Source of the DNA: CAVSWT01 sp963731745
Lineage (GTDB): Bacteria > Bacteroidota > Ignavibacteria > Ignavibacteriales > Ignavibacteriaceae
NCBI GenBank assembly: GCA_963731745.1
Contig: CAVSWT010000011.1
Coordinates: 1-64,000, forward strand
DNA: 64,000 bases
Reading direction: 5' to 3'
Below are positions 9,933-19,266 of the stretch, one piece after another; within the stretch, counting starts at the first letter, position 1; every line of letters begins with the position of its first letter. Under the pieces are notes generated by a model that made no database searches, was not told where the DNA came from, and saw only the letters and a list, made by a program, of their open reading frames with translations. A program made the translations under genes and the position numbers.

Positions 9933-10361
9933 ATGGATCTGAAAAAAAATAATTTTAATTCTGCTTTACAGATTGGTGAAAAATTTAAATATATTTTTGA
10001 TGATAATACCGGTATTATGTATAAGCAGTATATTGGTAAAATCACATTGCAAGATATATTTTCTTCCTGGGATCATGCAATTAATAATCATTTAATTCCC
10101 AAAGAAGTTAAAGGGTTTATTTTAGATTATCAAAACGCGGAAATAATGATTAATGTTAAAAACTATGGGCAAATACCAGATTATTATAAAAAGCATCTTG
10201 ATATTTTTAGGAATCAAAAAATTGCAGTCGTTGTAGTAAATGCTAAAGATATAGTTATACCGGCTTTAGTAAAAAAGAAGGACAAAGATTATATCTCGCA
10301 TCCTTTTACTACAATTGAAGGAGCAATCGATTGGATATTGTTTGATAAACTTCGCTATTAA
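9933..10361 (+). CDS. STAS/SpoIIAA-like hypothetical protein
   Basis: An intact 142-residue protein with alternating strands and helices: FKYIFDDNTGIMYKQYIGKI, then a helix with SSWDHAINNH, then VKGFILDY, then KIAVVVVNAKD. This layout resembles the STAS/SpoIIAA-like small proteins seen in marine Bacteroidota, which have been suggested to act in signalling or lipid binding. No phosphorylatable serine can be assigned. It stands alone 240 bases before a receiver-like gene. Confidence 0.5.
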   Translation: MDLKKNNFNSALQIGEKFKYIFDDNTGIMYKQYIGKITLQDIFSSWDHAINNHLIPKEVKGFILDYQNAEIMINVKNYGQIPDYYKKHLDIFRNQKIAVVVVNAKDIVIPALVKKKDKDYISHPFTTIEGAIDWILFDKLRY

Positions 10362-10427
10362 ATTTTTCATTCCCGGTAAAAAAAAGCACTCCAAATTTTT
10401 AAAAGATAATCGCTGCAGTTTAATTTT

Positions 10428-10450
10428 GCCCCGCCAAAGGTAGGCGGGGC
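10428..10450. repeat. GC-only 8-bp hairpin
   Basis: GCCCCGCC (10428-10435) and GGCGGGGC (10443-10450) form a perfect stem around AAAGGTA. It lies in the 238-bp gap between two genes in AT-rich DNA, without a T run on either side, so it is more likely a REP-like or processing hairpin than a terminator. Confidence 0.55.
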
Positions 10451-10599
10451 TGACAAAGAACCCGGCAAAGGACCCGCTCCAGGCTCATTTATTAGAATTA
10501 ATAGTAAGCATTTATTTTGTATCCGCAACATTGTAGATTAAATCAATTGGTTTATTTTTCGATTATATCTTATAACATTGATTTGGTAGTTATTTAATT

Positions 10600-11016
10600 A
10601 TGCTTTTTAGTTCTTTATCCTCATATAATTCGTTTCCAAAATTAAAAGACCCCCGTATTTTAATTATTAAGGAAGCAAAAGAATCAACTTCTTTTTATAA
10701 AATTATTTTTGATAGATTAAATATTAAAAATGTTACAACTGTAACTAATCTTTTAGAAATTCTGCATGTTATTAAGGAAACTTCACCGAATGTTATCCTT
10801 GCAGATTTAACTGGTTCAAATGAATTAAAGGCAATTAAGACCCTTGATAAGTTGGAATCTATAAAAGATAAAATCCCGGTAATTGTGATTTGCTCTTCAA
10901 TAAATATCGATATTAAAAGTAGAGTGAAAGCTTTTCACCACTCTGATATTTTTGTAAAACCGGTTGATGTAATTCAGTTTGCTAGAACTATAAATAAATT
11001 TTTATCCATTGAATAA
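10600..11016 (+). CDS. receiver-like (CheY-fold) protein, atypical active site
   Basis: A 138-residue single-domain protein with the response-regulator pattern: ILIIKEAKE (strand 1), VILADLTG with the phosphoacceptor-position Asp (strand 3), IPVIVICSS (strand 4) and FVKPVD with the conserved Lys-Pro (strand 5). The acidic pair that normally follows strand 1 (DD or ED) is replaced by KEA, so magnesium binding and phosphorylation may be lost. No kinase is next to it. It could be a phosphorylation-independent pseudo-receiver. Confidence 0.65.
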   Translation: MLFSSLSSYNSFPKLKDPRILIIKEAKESTSFYKIIFDRLNIKNVTTVTNLLEILHVIKETSPNVILADLTGSNELKAIKTLDKLESIKDKIPVIVICSSINIDIKSRVKAFHHSDIFVKPVDVIQFARTINKFLSIE

Positions 11017-11229
11017 AATCGCAATAAAGTTTCACCCCTTAATGTCGATAATTAAATTACCGGCGCATCACCTAATAATAATATAATTGAGTAGTAAAAA
11101 AATTTAATTATTTTTAAATTCCCTTTCTTTACATCATTCTCGGGTTAAAAATTTTATATCTTAATTTCAAAAGTACGTTGCAATTATATTTGATAATTAA
11201 TTTTACTCAAAGGTAAAATTATCCAGAAC

Positions 11230-11823
11230 TTATTTCTCAAACGGCTCAAATCCCATTTTTATTTTATCACTTAACGATTTACACTTTGCAAGATTCGCTT
11301 CCGCTTCATCGGTTAAATAATTTCTTGCTTGATCTTCATTCAATATCGCCGGCATTCTGCTATGGAGTTTCTTCATAAACTTATTTGAAGGCACAGTAAT
11401 AAAAGAAACATAAACCTCATCATTTTTTTTATGATAAATAGAAGGTACAAAAAATATATCCATCCCCTCAATAAAAATTCTCTGCTGTTTCTTTTTTCCT
11501 TTCTCTGTTATCCACTCATAGAAAGCTGACATAGGCACAATTGCTCTATATCTATCGAACATCTTAAACCAGTAAGGCTTTTCAGTTATCGTTTCAATTC
11601 TTGAATTTATAAGCAATGGCATCTTCGGCGAAAACTTAATTCCCCAATTCACATTCGCCACTATAAATTCATCTTTATCCTTGTAGTAGCATTTTATCTT
11701 ATTAGTTGGTCTAATATCATATATCTTTAATTTCTCATCATCCTGTTCATAAGTCCACTTAATATCATCAAACGGACTTTTAAGCTTCCCTTCCGGGAAA
11801 TATCCTTCAAACCTTCCGCACAT
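11230..11823 (-). CDS. yedK: SOS response-associated (SRAP) DNA-protein crosslink protein
   Basis: The start at 11823 gives MCGRFEGYF; SRAP proteins need Cys at position 2 as the catalytic residue, so the upstream in-frame Met at 11838 is not used. Other family motifs are present: IRPTNKI, NVNWGIKFSP, NSRIET, AFYEW and LHSRMPAIL. At about 197 residues it has the normal length. YedK/HMCES proteins crosslink covalently to abasic sites in single-stranded DNA and shield them during replication. Single gene; a housekeeping-type protein that also travels on mobile elements. Confidence 0.9.
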   Translation of the reverse strand: MCGRFEGYFPEGKLKSPFDDIKWTYEQDDEKLKIYDIRPTNKIKCYYKDKDEFIVANVNWGIKFSPKMPLLINSRIETITEKPYWFKMFDRYRAIVPMSAFYEWITEKGKKKQQRIFIEGMDIFFVPSIYHKKNDEVYVSFITVPSNKFMKKLHSRMPAILNEDQARNYLTDEAEANLAKCKSLSDKIKMGFEPFEK

Positions 11824-11929
11824 AAATTTTTCCTTCAAAATTAAATTTATTATTAAAAATAATATTAAAATAAATTTTCAAATTTGAAATGCTTTACAAT
11901 TTTTACAGTATAGTGTACATTTGTTCACT

Positions 11930-12154
11930 ATGGCAAAAAGATTTTATTCCCGGTTATTCAACAGACATATAGAACCAACTGAAGCAGACTACCGAGCTAA
12001 AGTTAAAGCGGAATTATTATATAGGATATTTGATCTGGATGAAAGGAATTGCAGTTGTATGACATGCAAGGAGGAAAGAGAAACTTTTTATAACTATCTA
12101 AAAAATACGATTCAGAAGGAAGTTGATTCACTTAAATATTCCGATTCACTTTAG
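11930..12154 (+). CDS. small cysteine-containing hypothetical protein
   Basis: A 74-residue protein starting at the ATG MAKRFYSRLF; a TTG three codons earlier is possible but less likely. Basic N-terminal part, then CSCMTC, a tight cysteine cluster that could bind a metal, then an amphipathic helix. Divergently oriented from the SRAP gene. Family not recognised. Confidence 0.5.
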   Translation: MAKRFYSRLFNRHIEPTEADYRAKVKAELLYRIFDLDERNCSCMTCKEERETFYNYLKNTIQKEVDSLKYSDSL

Positions 12155-12208
12155 TTTATGGCTATTATATATATAACCATCAAATAAAATATTTTAGGGG
12201 CAATTTAT

Positions 12209-13136
12209 ATGGTGAATCTGGAAAAAAATCGATTGGCAATTCAGTTAAAGAAAATTCTTTCAGAAAACGGATGCGTCACATCAAGGATGGTGGAGGGCAT
12301 TTGTATTAGCAGAAGATGAGGGGAAATATCCTAGAAAGACGAGCAACAAATTTCAAGTACTATATTAAATGGTGAATTAAATAAAAAGAATTTCCTTTCA
12401 CCATCAGTCGCAGAAGTAGTTGAGATAGTTTTAGGCAAAAGGAATAAAAATGGAAATGGTATTATAAATGAAGTTCGCTTATATAATAATCTACTCTCAA
12501 GCCAGCCGTTATGTTTCAATTTTTTTGCTCCACTTTATAATGATAAAAAATTAGCGTTAGATTTTCTGAAAAATTTTTATCCCAATCTTATTTCTTGTAA
12601 AAGAAGTTTTCTTTGAATATGGTAACTCCAAAAATAAAATTGATAATTCTGCCTTTGATGTTGCGTTTGCTGTGAACACTAAAAACGAAAAAGGAATTAT
12701 TGGTTTTGAATGCAAGTATACTGATTCATTTTCTCCAACACGCTTATCAGAAAACATGCATACAAAAAATATTTCATAAGCTTATAATTTGGGAAAACTC
12801 TTATGAAAAATTAACTCTACCAAAATATCAATCAACTATTTCGTAATTAACTGATGAGAAAGTTTTAAGCAAGACAAGCAATATGATTTTGCATATTTAG
12901 CTTTATTCTGTTATCACGAAGATAAGGAAGCTATTGGGGTTGGAGAAGAATATAAGTTGATGTTAAGGAAGGAAAAGAATCACAATTTTCAAATTATTAC
13001 TTACAAAGACTTCTTTGAAAAATCATGATGCAAGAATTAACTTGGGGATATGAGAGAATATTTTATGCTGTTATGGTCAAGATATTGTGGTTTACAATTA
13101 AGTGATGAAGCATATAACCAATTAAATTTACGATAA
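12209..13136 (+). pseudogene. PD-(D/E)XK nuclease (PGN_0703-like), degraded
   Basis: Pieces in several frames line up as one nuclease of about 300 residues: MVNLEKNRLAIQLKKIL and VEGICISRR (12209-12319), GNILERRATNFKYYIKW, LFLSPSVAEVVEIVLG-type sequence leading to LLSSQPLCFNFFAPLYND (to about 12615), VFFEYGNSKNKIDNSAFDVAF, GIIGFECKYTDSFS with the E-x-K of the active site, then YDFAYLALFCYHEDKEAI, and an end at 13136. At least five frameshifts or stops separate them. The order and the DVAF...ECKY pairing resemble the PGN_0703-like restriction-endonuclease family. The number of lesions suggests real decay. Confidence 0.6.
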
Positions 13137-13154
13137 ACAATTTTTTATTTTTAA

Positions 13155-14031
13155 ATGTCTTTATCTAGTTTTATTCGGATCCCAGAAAATAGAAATAGAT
13201 TTAACAAATCATTCCCCCGACCTGAAAATTAAACTTCGTGGAGATCTAAAATCTGAACCATTAAGTAAAAGTTACGCCACTGTGGGAATTGCTGTGGATT
13301 ATTTGATTAGGTTCAAACTGAAATATGTTTTTCCTAAGTCTAGAAAATCAAAAATTTGGATAGCGGAAAAAGCATACATGCGTGCGAATATTTTTGACAA
13401 GTATTTGCTAAAAGCAAAAAAATATTACTCTCAGTTTTTAATAGATGGGAAAATGAATCGAAGCTTAATAAAAATGACTATTGATCTTGCGAAAATCGAC
13501 ACATTTTACCGGACTGGAGGGTATTATTTTCCTGAAGAACTAGGAACATATGATATAGAGGTTGTGGATGATATTAGTAGGATCATGAAAAACATTGATA
13601 TTAGTAAATTAGAGATCAAAAAGCGCTGTGTATTAAATCCTGATTTTAATGAAGCTAGTAAAAAAATTGGAGGGGCTGATGCCGATTTGATAATTGATAA
13701 TAAGCTTATAGACATAAAAACAACAAAGATACTTGAAATTTCTCGTGAAATGTTGAATCAAATGATTGGTTATTATTTTTTAGGAAAATTGGGGAAAGTT
13801 AAAGGTATTAAAAATTGGTCATCAATCAATGAAGTAGCTTTTTATTTTTCAAGGTTTGATTTATTATATTCAATATCAATTGATGACATAATTTTGAAAG
13901 AAAAGCGAGATGTGTTTGAAAAATGGTTTGCTAAAAAATTAGATAAAAATTATAATCAGATAATTTCTGATTTTCATTATGCCCAACGAACAAAACCTGA
14001 ATATCCATTTGGAATTAAACCACCTGATTAA
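13155..14031 (+). CDS. PD-(D/E)XK-like nuclease, N-terminal frameshift
   Basis: An ATG at 13155 begins MSLSSFIRIPENRNRFNKSF; one C too many in the C5 run at 13214-13218 stops the frame, and the main frame continues from LKIKLRGDLKSEPL through to 14031, for about 290 residues in all. The central motif GGADADLIIDNKLIDIKTTK has the D...D-x-K arrangement of PD-(D/E)XK nucleases, followed by a helix with QMIGYYFLGK and a strand NEVAFYFSRF. The family is uncharacterised to my knowledge. It sits between a decayed nuclease and a TIR-like gene, which suggests a defence island. Confidence 0.6.
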
Positions 14032-14121
14032 ATTTGTATTCATATATATTTGTAAGTTATAAAAGCTTGATTTATAAATTATTTACAAATGTTATCTATA
14101 TAAACAATTATAAAGAATTAG

Positions 14122-14896
14122 ATGAAGAAAATTCCAAATGATGCATTTCCTTGTTGGCTTATTGAGGAAGAAGATCGAATTAAAATTATTGAGCAATAAA
14201 CAACCTTTCGCAAATTATAAACCTCACCTTTATTTTAAGCCTACAAATCGTCTAGATAATAATTTTATTGAAGGTTACTTAGGGCATACTGATTTTAATG
14301 AAAATTATCATTATACAATTGATACAGCGATAGATTATTTCAAGAATTATGAAGCAAGAACTCCAGTTTATTTTAGTTTCGATAGGGTTACATTATATCG
14401 TTTAATTGAAATTCATCCGACTAAACCTTTAACATTTATATTAAAACGTATTGACAATCTCAAAATTATTAGCAGAGATACAGCTTCTATGATTATGCCA
14501 TTTCGCCCTGAAAATCTTAATGCATTTTACCAAAAACACATAAAAAAATTCTTAATTGAAGAGGCTAATTTGAAAATTAAGATTTATCGAGCGGATGATT
14601 TTAACGATAATGACATAATTATTGAAACGATATATAATCAAATTGAAAAAGCTGAATTTATTATTGCTGACATTACACATCCAAATAAAAATGTATTCTA
14701 TGAGCTTGGTTGGGCGGCTGCATCGGGGAAGGAGATAATAACAATACATGATAAAGAAATGTCAGAAAATATTTTCTTTGATCGTAATCATATTAGATCT
14801 ATTCTATTTTCCCAAAAGAATATACCCGAATTTCATATGCAGCTTAAGAATACCATCATTTCGATTAGTACAAGGTTCTCGCGAAGAACTAAATAA
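14122..14896 (+). CDS. TIR-like / nucleoside deoxyribosyltransferase-like protein, frameshifted
   Basis: The N-terminus MKKIPNDAFPCWLIEEEDR starts at 14122 and stops at about 14198; one extra base near there separates it from the main frame, which runs to 14896. The C-terminal domain (last 120 residues) has the pattern ASMIMPF, then FIIADITHPNKNVFYELGWA, then EIITIHD. This is the signature of nucleoside 2-deoxyribosyltransferase-like and TIR-like nucleotide-binding domains, in which the Glu of YELG is the catalytic position. Several such proteins hydrolyse NAD or nucleosides in anti-phage systems; that role is inferred here. Confidence 0.6.
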
Positions 14897-14939
14897 AAAT
14901 ATTTTTTTTACGTTTACGAAAACTTGTTCATTACTTACT

Positions 14940-15155
14940 TTAATTATATTTATTTTCTGGTAAGATATTATTTGTACTTTTCAAAGAATTATTGATGTCA
15001 TATTTTAGCTGAAGTTTATCCCACATACTCTCCACCCAATCCCTATCCGTGCTTATGCTTGAATAATGCCTATGATAAATAATTTCATTGTTTATAAAAT
15101 ATTTTTGAAAATCGGAGCGATAAAGTTTTCCGGTATAGCTATTTTCCGTCCCCAT
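14940..15155 (-). CDS. small hypothetical protein
   Basis: A 71-residue frame rich in aromatic and basic residues (IIYHRHYSSISTDRDWVESMW). The composition is protein-like, but there is no strong ribosome site and I do not recognise a family. It lies just beyond the TIR-like gene on the other strand. Confidence 0.3.
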   Translation of the reverse strand: MGTENSYTGKLYRSDFQKYFINNEIIYHRHYSSISTDRDWVESMWDKLQLKYDINNSLKSTNNILPENKYN

Positions 15156-15385
15156 TATTATGAAGCAGTCTTATCTAAAACTTTAAGATCTTTCATTTCA
15201 TTTTAAATAATTGTACATTTTGATTTATTAAGTCGGTTCTATTTTTTATGTAATTATTAAAGCTTGGATATAATTGAAATAGGGATATCTCAAAGAGCTA
15301 GTTAACAAGTCTTGTTGAATTTAGTAAAACTCTTGAGAGGAAACTTAAAGAGCGACGGAATAAAAAATAATATTTGGAGAATCGA

Positions 15386-15768
15386 TTATTCAAAAGTGAT
15401 ATGCTTATAAAATCCTTTCTCAACTTTTCCTAAAAGCACTGCTTTATAGATGGCCAGAGACTTATCCGTAACCGACCTTACCCAATTAAATTTATTTGAT
15501 AGATATCGAATTACATACGGGGAACAATATTCTCCGTTTGTTTCGTTATATATTCAGCAGCTTTGTACATGCCGTTATTTTCACACCAGATTTCATAAAG
15601 CTTCTCCTCGCCAAATCTTTCGATTAGTTTTTTTGTCATTGTCATAAAATTTCGTCCCTCTGTAATTGTGGTGAATAATTTTTTTTGTTCTGTGGAAACC
15701 AGATTTGGGGCGGGTATTGTTGTGTACATCGAATAATTTTGCTTTGAAGAATTCATGAAGACAACCAC
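15386..15768 (-). CDS. small conserved helical protein, frameshifted
   Basis: The first part (15768 to about 15523) reads KKLFTTITEGRNF, KKLIERFGEEKLYEIWCENN and GMYKAAEYITK. Adding one base by the G4 run at 15519-15522 continues it as SPYVIRYLSNKFNWVRS and on to a stop at 15386. The joined protein of about 127 residues has a helix-turn-helix feel, but I cannot name the family. Oddly, codons 13-18 are the reverse complement of the dispersed TATTGTTGTGTAC motif; if translation really starts further in, that motif would lie in the upstream region instead. Sequence before KKLFTT is doubtful. Confidence 0.5.
15715..15727 (+). repeat. dispersed motif TATTGTTGTGTAC, copy at 15.7 kb
   Basis: An exact 13-bp copy, preceded by GGGGCGGG, of the motif found at 6802-6814 and five times at 40.8-41.3 kb, in the same orientation. 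It shares the following bases TCGAATAA with the 6.8 kb copy. Confidence 0.7.
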
Positions 15769-15886
15769 AATGTTTGACTACTCGAATAGGGAGTCAAATG
15801 AGGGGGCAGTGGGATCCTAATGAGAAGGCCAAGATTAAGATTAAGATTACAATTCAAAATTATCACGTTTTGATTATTACATTTTA

Positions 15887-16870
15887 TTATTTTACTAAAT
15901 CTGATAATTGAGTAGCTATATCAATTAGATTCATCTCTTTTGTAAACGGCAGACAAACACCAGTTGTAATCCTTACTTTATCTACCCAAGAAGATGGAAT
16001 ACTTTTCATTCCGCTCATCGCACCACTAATAGCACCTACGATTGCAGAAATAGTATCAGAATCACGACCAAAATTTCCACTATAAATAATTCCTCTCTTA
16101 AAATCTCCGTCCGTTAGTTTTAATATTGCTAATGCTGATGGGATAGCCTCAGGTCCAACAGATTTGTATTCAGTCCATAAAGCATCATGAAGTGGTTTCC
16201 AAGCCTCTTCAAGCGTCTTTTTCTCTTCTATTATATTCAAAGCCTTTGTAAGTGTAAATCGTATCCACGAATCTTTTGGAGTAACCTTTAATGCAGTTTC
16301 AAATATCTCATCGACTGAAGCTCCCGCCATTGCAACAGCAATAGAAGCTGCTACGGCCTGTGCACTCCAAAGACCATCTCGTGAATGACTTATCCGAGCT
16401 TCTATTTCTGCTAATTTACAAGCCCGATCAGGATCACCAGCGCATATTATTCCAATAGGAGTAACACGCATTGCAGCGCCATCACTCATATAATGCGAAT
16501 TATAAATACCTGATAAAGGCTGAGTAATGCCACGACGGATATTAGCTGCAGCTTCCCTTTCACTAGCCCCGCCTCGTTTCAACTCGGAAAGCGGAAGAAT
16601 ATGTATCTTCCAGGCTTCGAGTACATCAGCATCAGTTAAATGTCCTTTAGTTTTAATCAATGTTTGAGCTGTCAATAAAGCAAATTCGGTGTCATCAGTT
16701 CCCGGTGCGGATTTATCTGTAAAATCCATTGTGATACCATATTGAAAATGAAAATCCGGTGAACGTGCTATATCACCGAATGAATCACCGATTGCGTGTC
16801 CTACAAGACTGGCACATGCATGATCTTTTATCGATGCTTTATCTTTTAACAAATCATTTTTATTAAGCAT
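15887..16870 (-). CDS. ADP-ribosylglycohydrolase family protein (ARH 4)
   Basis: A 327-residue protein of the ARH/DraG fold. It has the N-terminal motif GHAIGDSFGD, the metal-binding GTDDTEFA and the C-terminal GRDSDTISA, which together hold the two magnesium ions of the active site. Enzymes of this fold cleave the glycosidic bond between ribose C1 and an acceptor, releasing ADP-ribose or ribose derivatives. There is no signal peptide, so it acts in the cytoplasm. It is the last of four tandem paralogues, 9 bases after the previous one, and all signature residues are present, so it should be active. The true substrate is unknown. Confidence 0.9.
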   Translation of the reverse strand: MLNKNDLLKDKASIKDHACASLVGHAIGDSFGDIARSPDFHFQYGITMDFTDKSAPGTDDTEFALLTAQTLIKTKGHLTDADVLEAWKIHILPLSELKRGGASEREAAANIRRGITQPLSGIYNSHYMSDGAAMRVTPIGIICAGDPDRACKLAEIEARISHSRDGLWSAQAVAASIAVAMAGASVDEIFETALKVTPKDSWIRFTLTKALNIIEEKKTLEEAWKPLHDALWTEYKSVGPEAIPSALAILKLTDGDFKRGIIYSGNFGRDSDTISAIVGAISGAMSGMKSIPSSWVDKVRITTGVCLPFTKEMNLIDIATQLSDLVK

Positions 16871-16879
16871 ATTAGTCTT

Positions 16880-18223
16880 TCAGTTTTTACTTTTAAAATT
16901 AGCTATTTTTAATGTTCGTTTAGAAAGATCACTTAACAGAGAGTTGTCAAATCCTTTAAGACTGCTTCTAATTCTATTATTCAACGGCGAAATCCATTTA
17001 GAAGGAAGCCTTTCCCTACCAAGCATTGTTCCAAGTATCGATCCCACTGTTGCTCCATTACTATCTGTATCCCATCCACCCATAACTACATTACAAATTC
17101 CTATTTCAAAATCATCTTTTGCCGAAAGCAAAGCAGCTACTACAAGAGCAGCATTATTTATAGTATGAACCCAATGATATTTCCCGTATTCCCGATAAAG
17201 CATATCCACGGTATTATCCCATGATTGCTCGTGAATAGGTATTGATAATACAAAACGGATTGCCTCAACGAACCTGGATCTAGGTAAAAATGATAAAGCC
17301 TCATTAATTATGATTTCAATGCTATCGTATTTAAAACAAAGGGCAAGTACAACTGCGAAAAATATTTCACCATACATTCCATTACGAATATGAGTTAGGC
17401 GCGCATCCTTCCAAGCGAATTCAGCTGCTCTTGAAGGTTGTGAGGGTGAAATCCAACCCCATAAATCAGCTCGTATTTGAGCCCCAATCCACTCACGATA
17501 TGGATTTTTAGTCAAAGCAGTTGCGGGAGGTAACAGACCATTTAGGGCATTAACATATGCAACACGTTCTGCGGTAAATGTAGAAAGTATTGGAATTTTT
17601 TCCATCCATACTTGCAAAATGTTTTCTGTAGTAAATTGCTCTCCATATTGCTCATAAACAAATAAATTAACCATTGGATAATTCATATCATCATCTTCAG
17701 CCATACATTTAATATTCTCTTTTAAACTTTCTTTACCGCTATGCTTGTTCCACGGATATTTTTCTAAAAGTGGTTTCGGAATCCCTATTTCAGTGATGTA
17801 ATCTTTAATAGGCCAAGTTTTATTTGATGAAAGTAGTTCTTTTATACCCGAACGCGAAGTTTTTTCAACCGGTTTACCCAATAAACAACCAGCACTTCTG
17901 CCAAGCCATCCCCCTAAAATTCGATCTTCAACAAACGCAGAAGAAAAATAAGGAATAGTATCAGTCTTAATATTGCATTTATTAACTAAATCATTCCATA
18001 AAACAGGCTCTTCAATTTCGTTTTTAATTTTATACGGAGCTTCTACAAGTCTTTGATAAAATGAATCCGCCTGAAGCTCTAAGTCCTCCCTCCCTATTTC
18101 AGCTTCTTCAATTTTTTTCCATTCCTTTAAGAGACTCTGGACATTATTTCCTTCTTCTTCTAGCTGCTTGAATTCATATTTGATCCGATCTGATATTTCT
18201 AGCCAGGATAATTTCATATTCAT
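16880..18223 (-). CDS. ADP-ribosylglycohydrolase family protein, long form (ARH 3)
   Basis: At 447 residues this is the longest of the four paralogues. An N-terminal helical extension of about 90 residues precedes the catalytic fold. Motifs are variant: GRSAGCLLGKPVE at the start, AEDDDMNYP in place of TDDTE, and GGWDTDSNGATVG at the end. The acidic metal ligands are kept, so activity is likely, but the DDDMNY form marks a separate subfamily from the 330-residue paralogues and suggests a different substrate or step. It overlaps the next upstream gene by 4 bases (ATGA-type coupling). Confidence 0.88.
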   Translation of the reverse strand: MNMKLSWLEISDRIKYEFKQLEEEGNNVQSLLKEWKKIEEAEIGREDLELQADSFYQRLVEAPYKIKNEIEEPVLWNDLVNKCNIKTDTIPYFSSAFVEDRILGGWLGRSAGCLLGKPVEKTSRSGIKELLSSNKTWPIKDYITEIGIPKPLLEKYPWNKHSGKESLKENIKCMAEDDDMNYPMVNLFVYEQYGEQFTTENILQVWMEKIPILSTFTAERVAYVNALNGLLPPATALTKNPYREWIGAQIRADLWGWISPSQPSRAAEFAWKDARLTHIRNGMYGEIFFAVVLALCFKYDSIEIIINEALSFLPRSRFVEAIRFVLSIPIHEQSWDNTVDMLYREYGKYHWVHTINNAALVVAALLSAKDDFEIGICNVVMGGWDTDSNGATVGSILGTMLGRERLPSKWISPLNNRIRSSLKGFDNSLLSDLSKRTLKIANFKSKN

Positions 18224-19266
18224 TGTTTTATATCTATCATATTTATTAATTGCTCAATTAATAAAAGATAATCTGTCCCTGCAAGATAAGGGATACAGAT
18301 ACCTTTCAACGTTTGAATCGATTTTAACCAGTTTTCTCCTACTATTGTGTCGGTATGCATTGCCCCAACTAAAGCACCGACCATTGCAGGAAGCGTCTCG
18401 CTAGTTTTTGCAAATGAACAGGATAAGGTTAATGCGTTCTCAAAATTATTTCCATGTAATTTGGAAATTGCAAATGTCAAGGCTAACGATTCTGGAGCTA
18501 CATTACCATAGCTATATTCACTATTAATAATTTTCTTTTGAAGTTCTGGAATTATTGCGAAAACAGATGAACAATTCTCGGTAAGTTCCAGTGCCTCATC
18601 CACAGTTCGTCTAATCCAAGATAATTTTGGTAGATGGTTAATTGCTTTCTCAATTGCACTTTCAATTTTCTCTCCTGAACAAACCAAACTTATTGCTACA
18701 GCCAAAGCTTGCGCACCCCAAAGACCATCTTCACTGTTTGTAACGGAAGCATCAATACCAGAAAAATAGGCTGCTTTATCCGGCTGTCCAGCACAAATGA
18801 TGCCTATTGGTACTGAACGCGGCATTGCCCCATCATCAAAGTAGTGAGGATTTTCTTTACCGCTCTGAGGTGGTTTTATACTATTTTTCAAATTACGTAA
18901 GGCAGCTTGTGTACTAACATATCCTCTAACTGGCTCACTTAATTTTAGTAGATTAAGCCATTCATTGAGAACGTATTTATCATATTCATCAAGTCGACTC
19001 TTTAATAAAATACTTGCGGAAAATGTGGCCCACTCGGTATCATCTGTAGGGGAAATATTAAAATGCTCTGAAGGTTGATTTAGAGAGAACGGTACCGGAT
19101 TTAATATAATATTCTGATCTTCAGAATTTATTTCTATCTCGCGTCTCATCCTTCTAGTCCAGGATGGAAGTAGAACACTTCGATGGAACATTGCGGACCA
19201 GCTAATCGCATCACCAACAGCAAGACCAATCATTGAATTCTTTGCACGATCCCTTACGTTGGTCAC
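18220..19266 (-). CDS. ADP-ribosylglycohydrolase fold, probable pseudoenzyme (ARH 2)
   Basis: A 348-residue ARH paralogue with GLAVGDAIS and TDDTEWAT intact but with the C-terminal metal motif changed: where its neighbours have GRDSDT or GRDTDT it reads AKTSETLPAM. The two aspartates that should hold the second metal are gone. By family logic this would abolish or strongly reduce hydrolysis, leaving a binding or regulatory role, perhaps in a complex with its neighbours. The frame is open throughout and overlaps both neighbours by 4 bases, so it is maintained rather than decaying. Confidence 0.85.
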   Translation of the reverse strand: MTNVRDRAKNSMIGLAVGDAISWSAMFHRSVLLPSWTRRMRREIEINSEDQNIILNPVPFSLNQPSEHFNISPTDDTEWATFSASILLKSRLDEYDKYVLNEWLNLLKLSEPVRGYVSTQAALRNLKNSIKPPQSGKENPHYFDDGAMPRSVPIGIICAGQPDKAAYFSGIDASVTNSEDGLWGAQALAVAISLVCSGEKIESAIEKAINHLPKLSWIRRTVDEALELTENCSSVFAIIPELQKKIINSEYSYGNVAPESLALTFAISKLHGNNFENALTLSCSFAKTSETLPAMVGALVGAMHTDTIVGENWLKSIQTLKGICIPYLAGTDYLLLIEQLINMIDIKQ

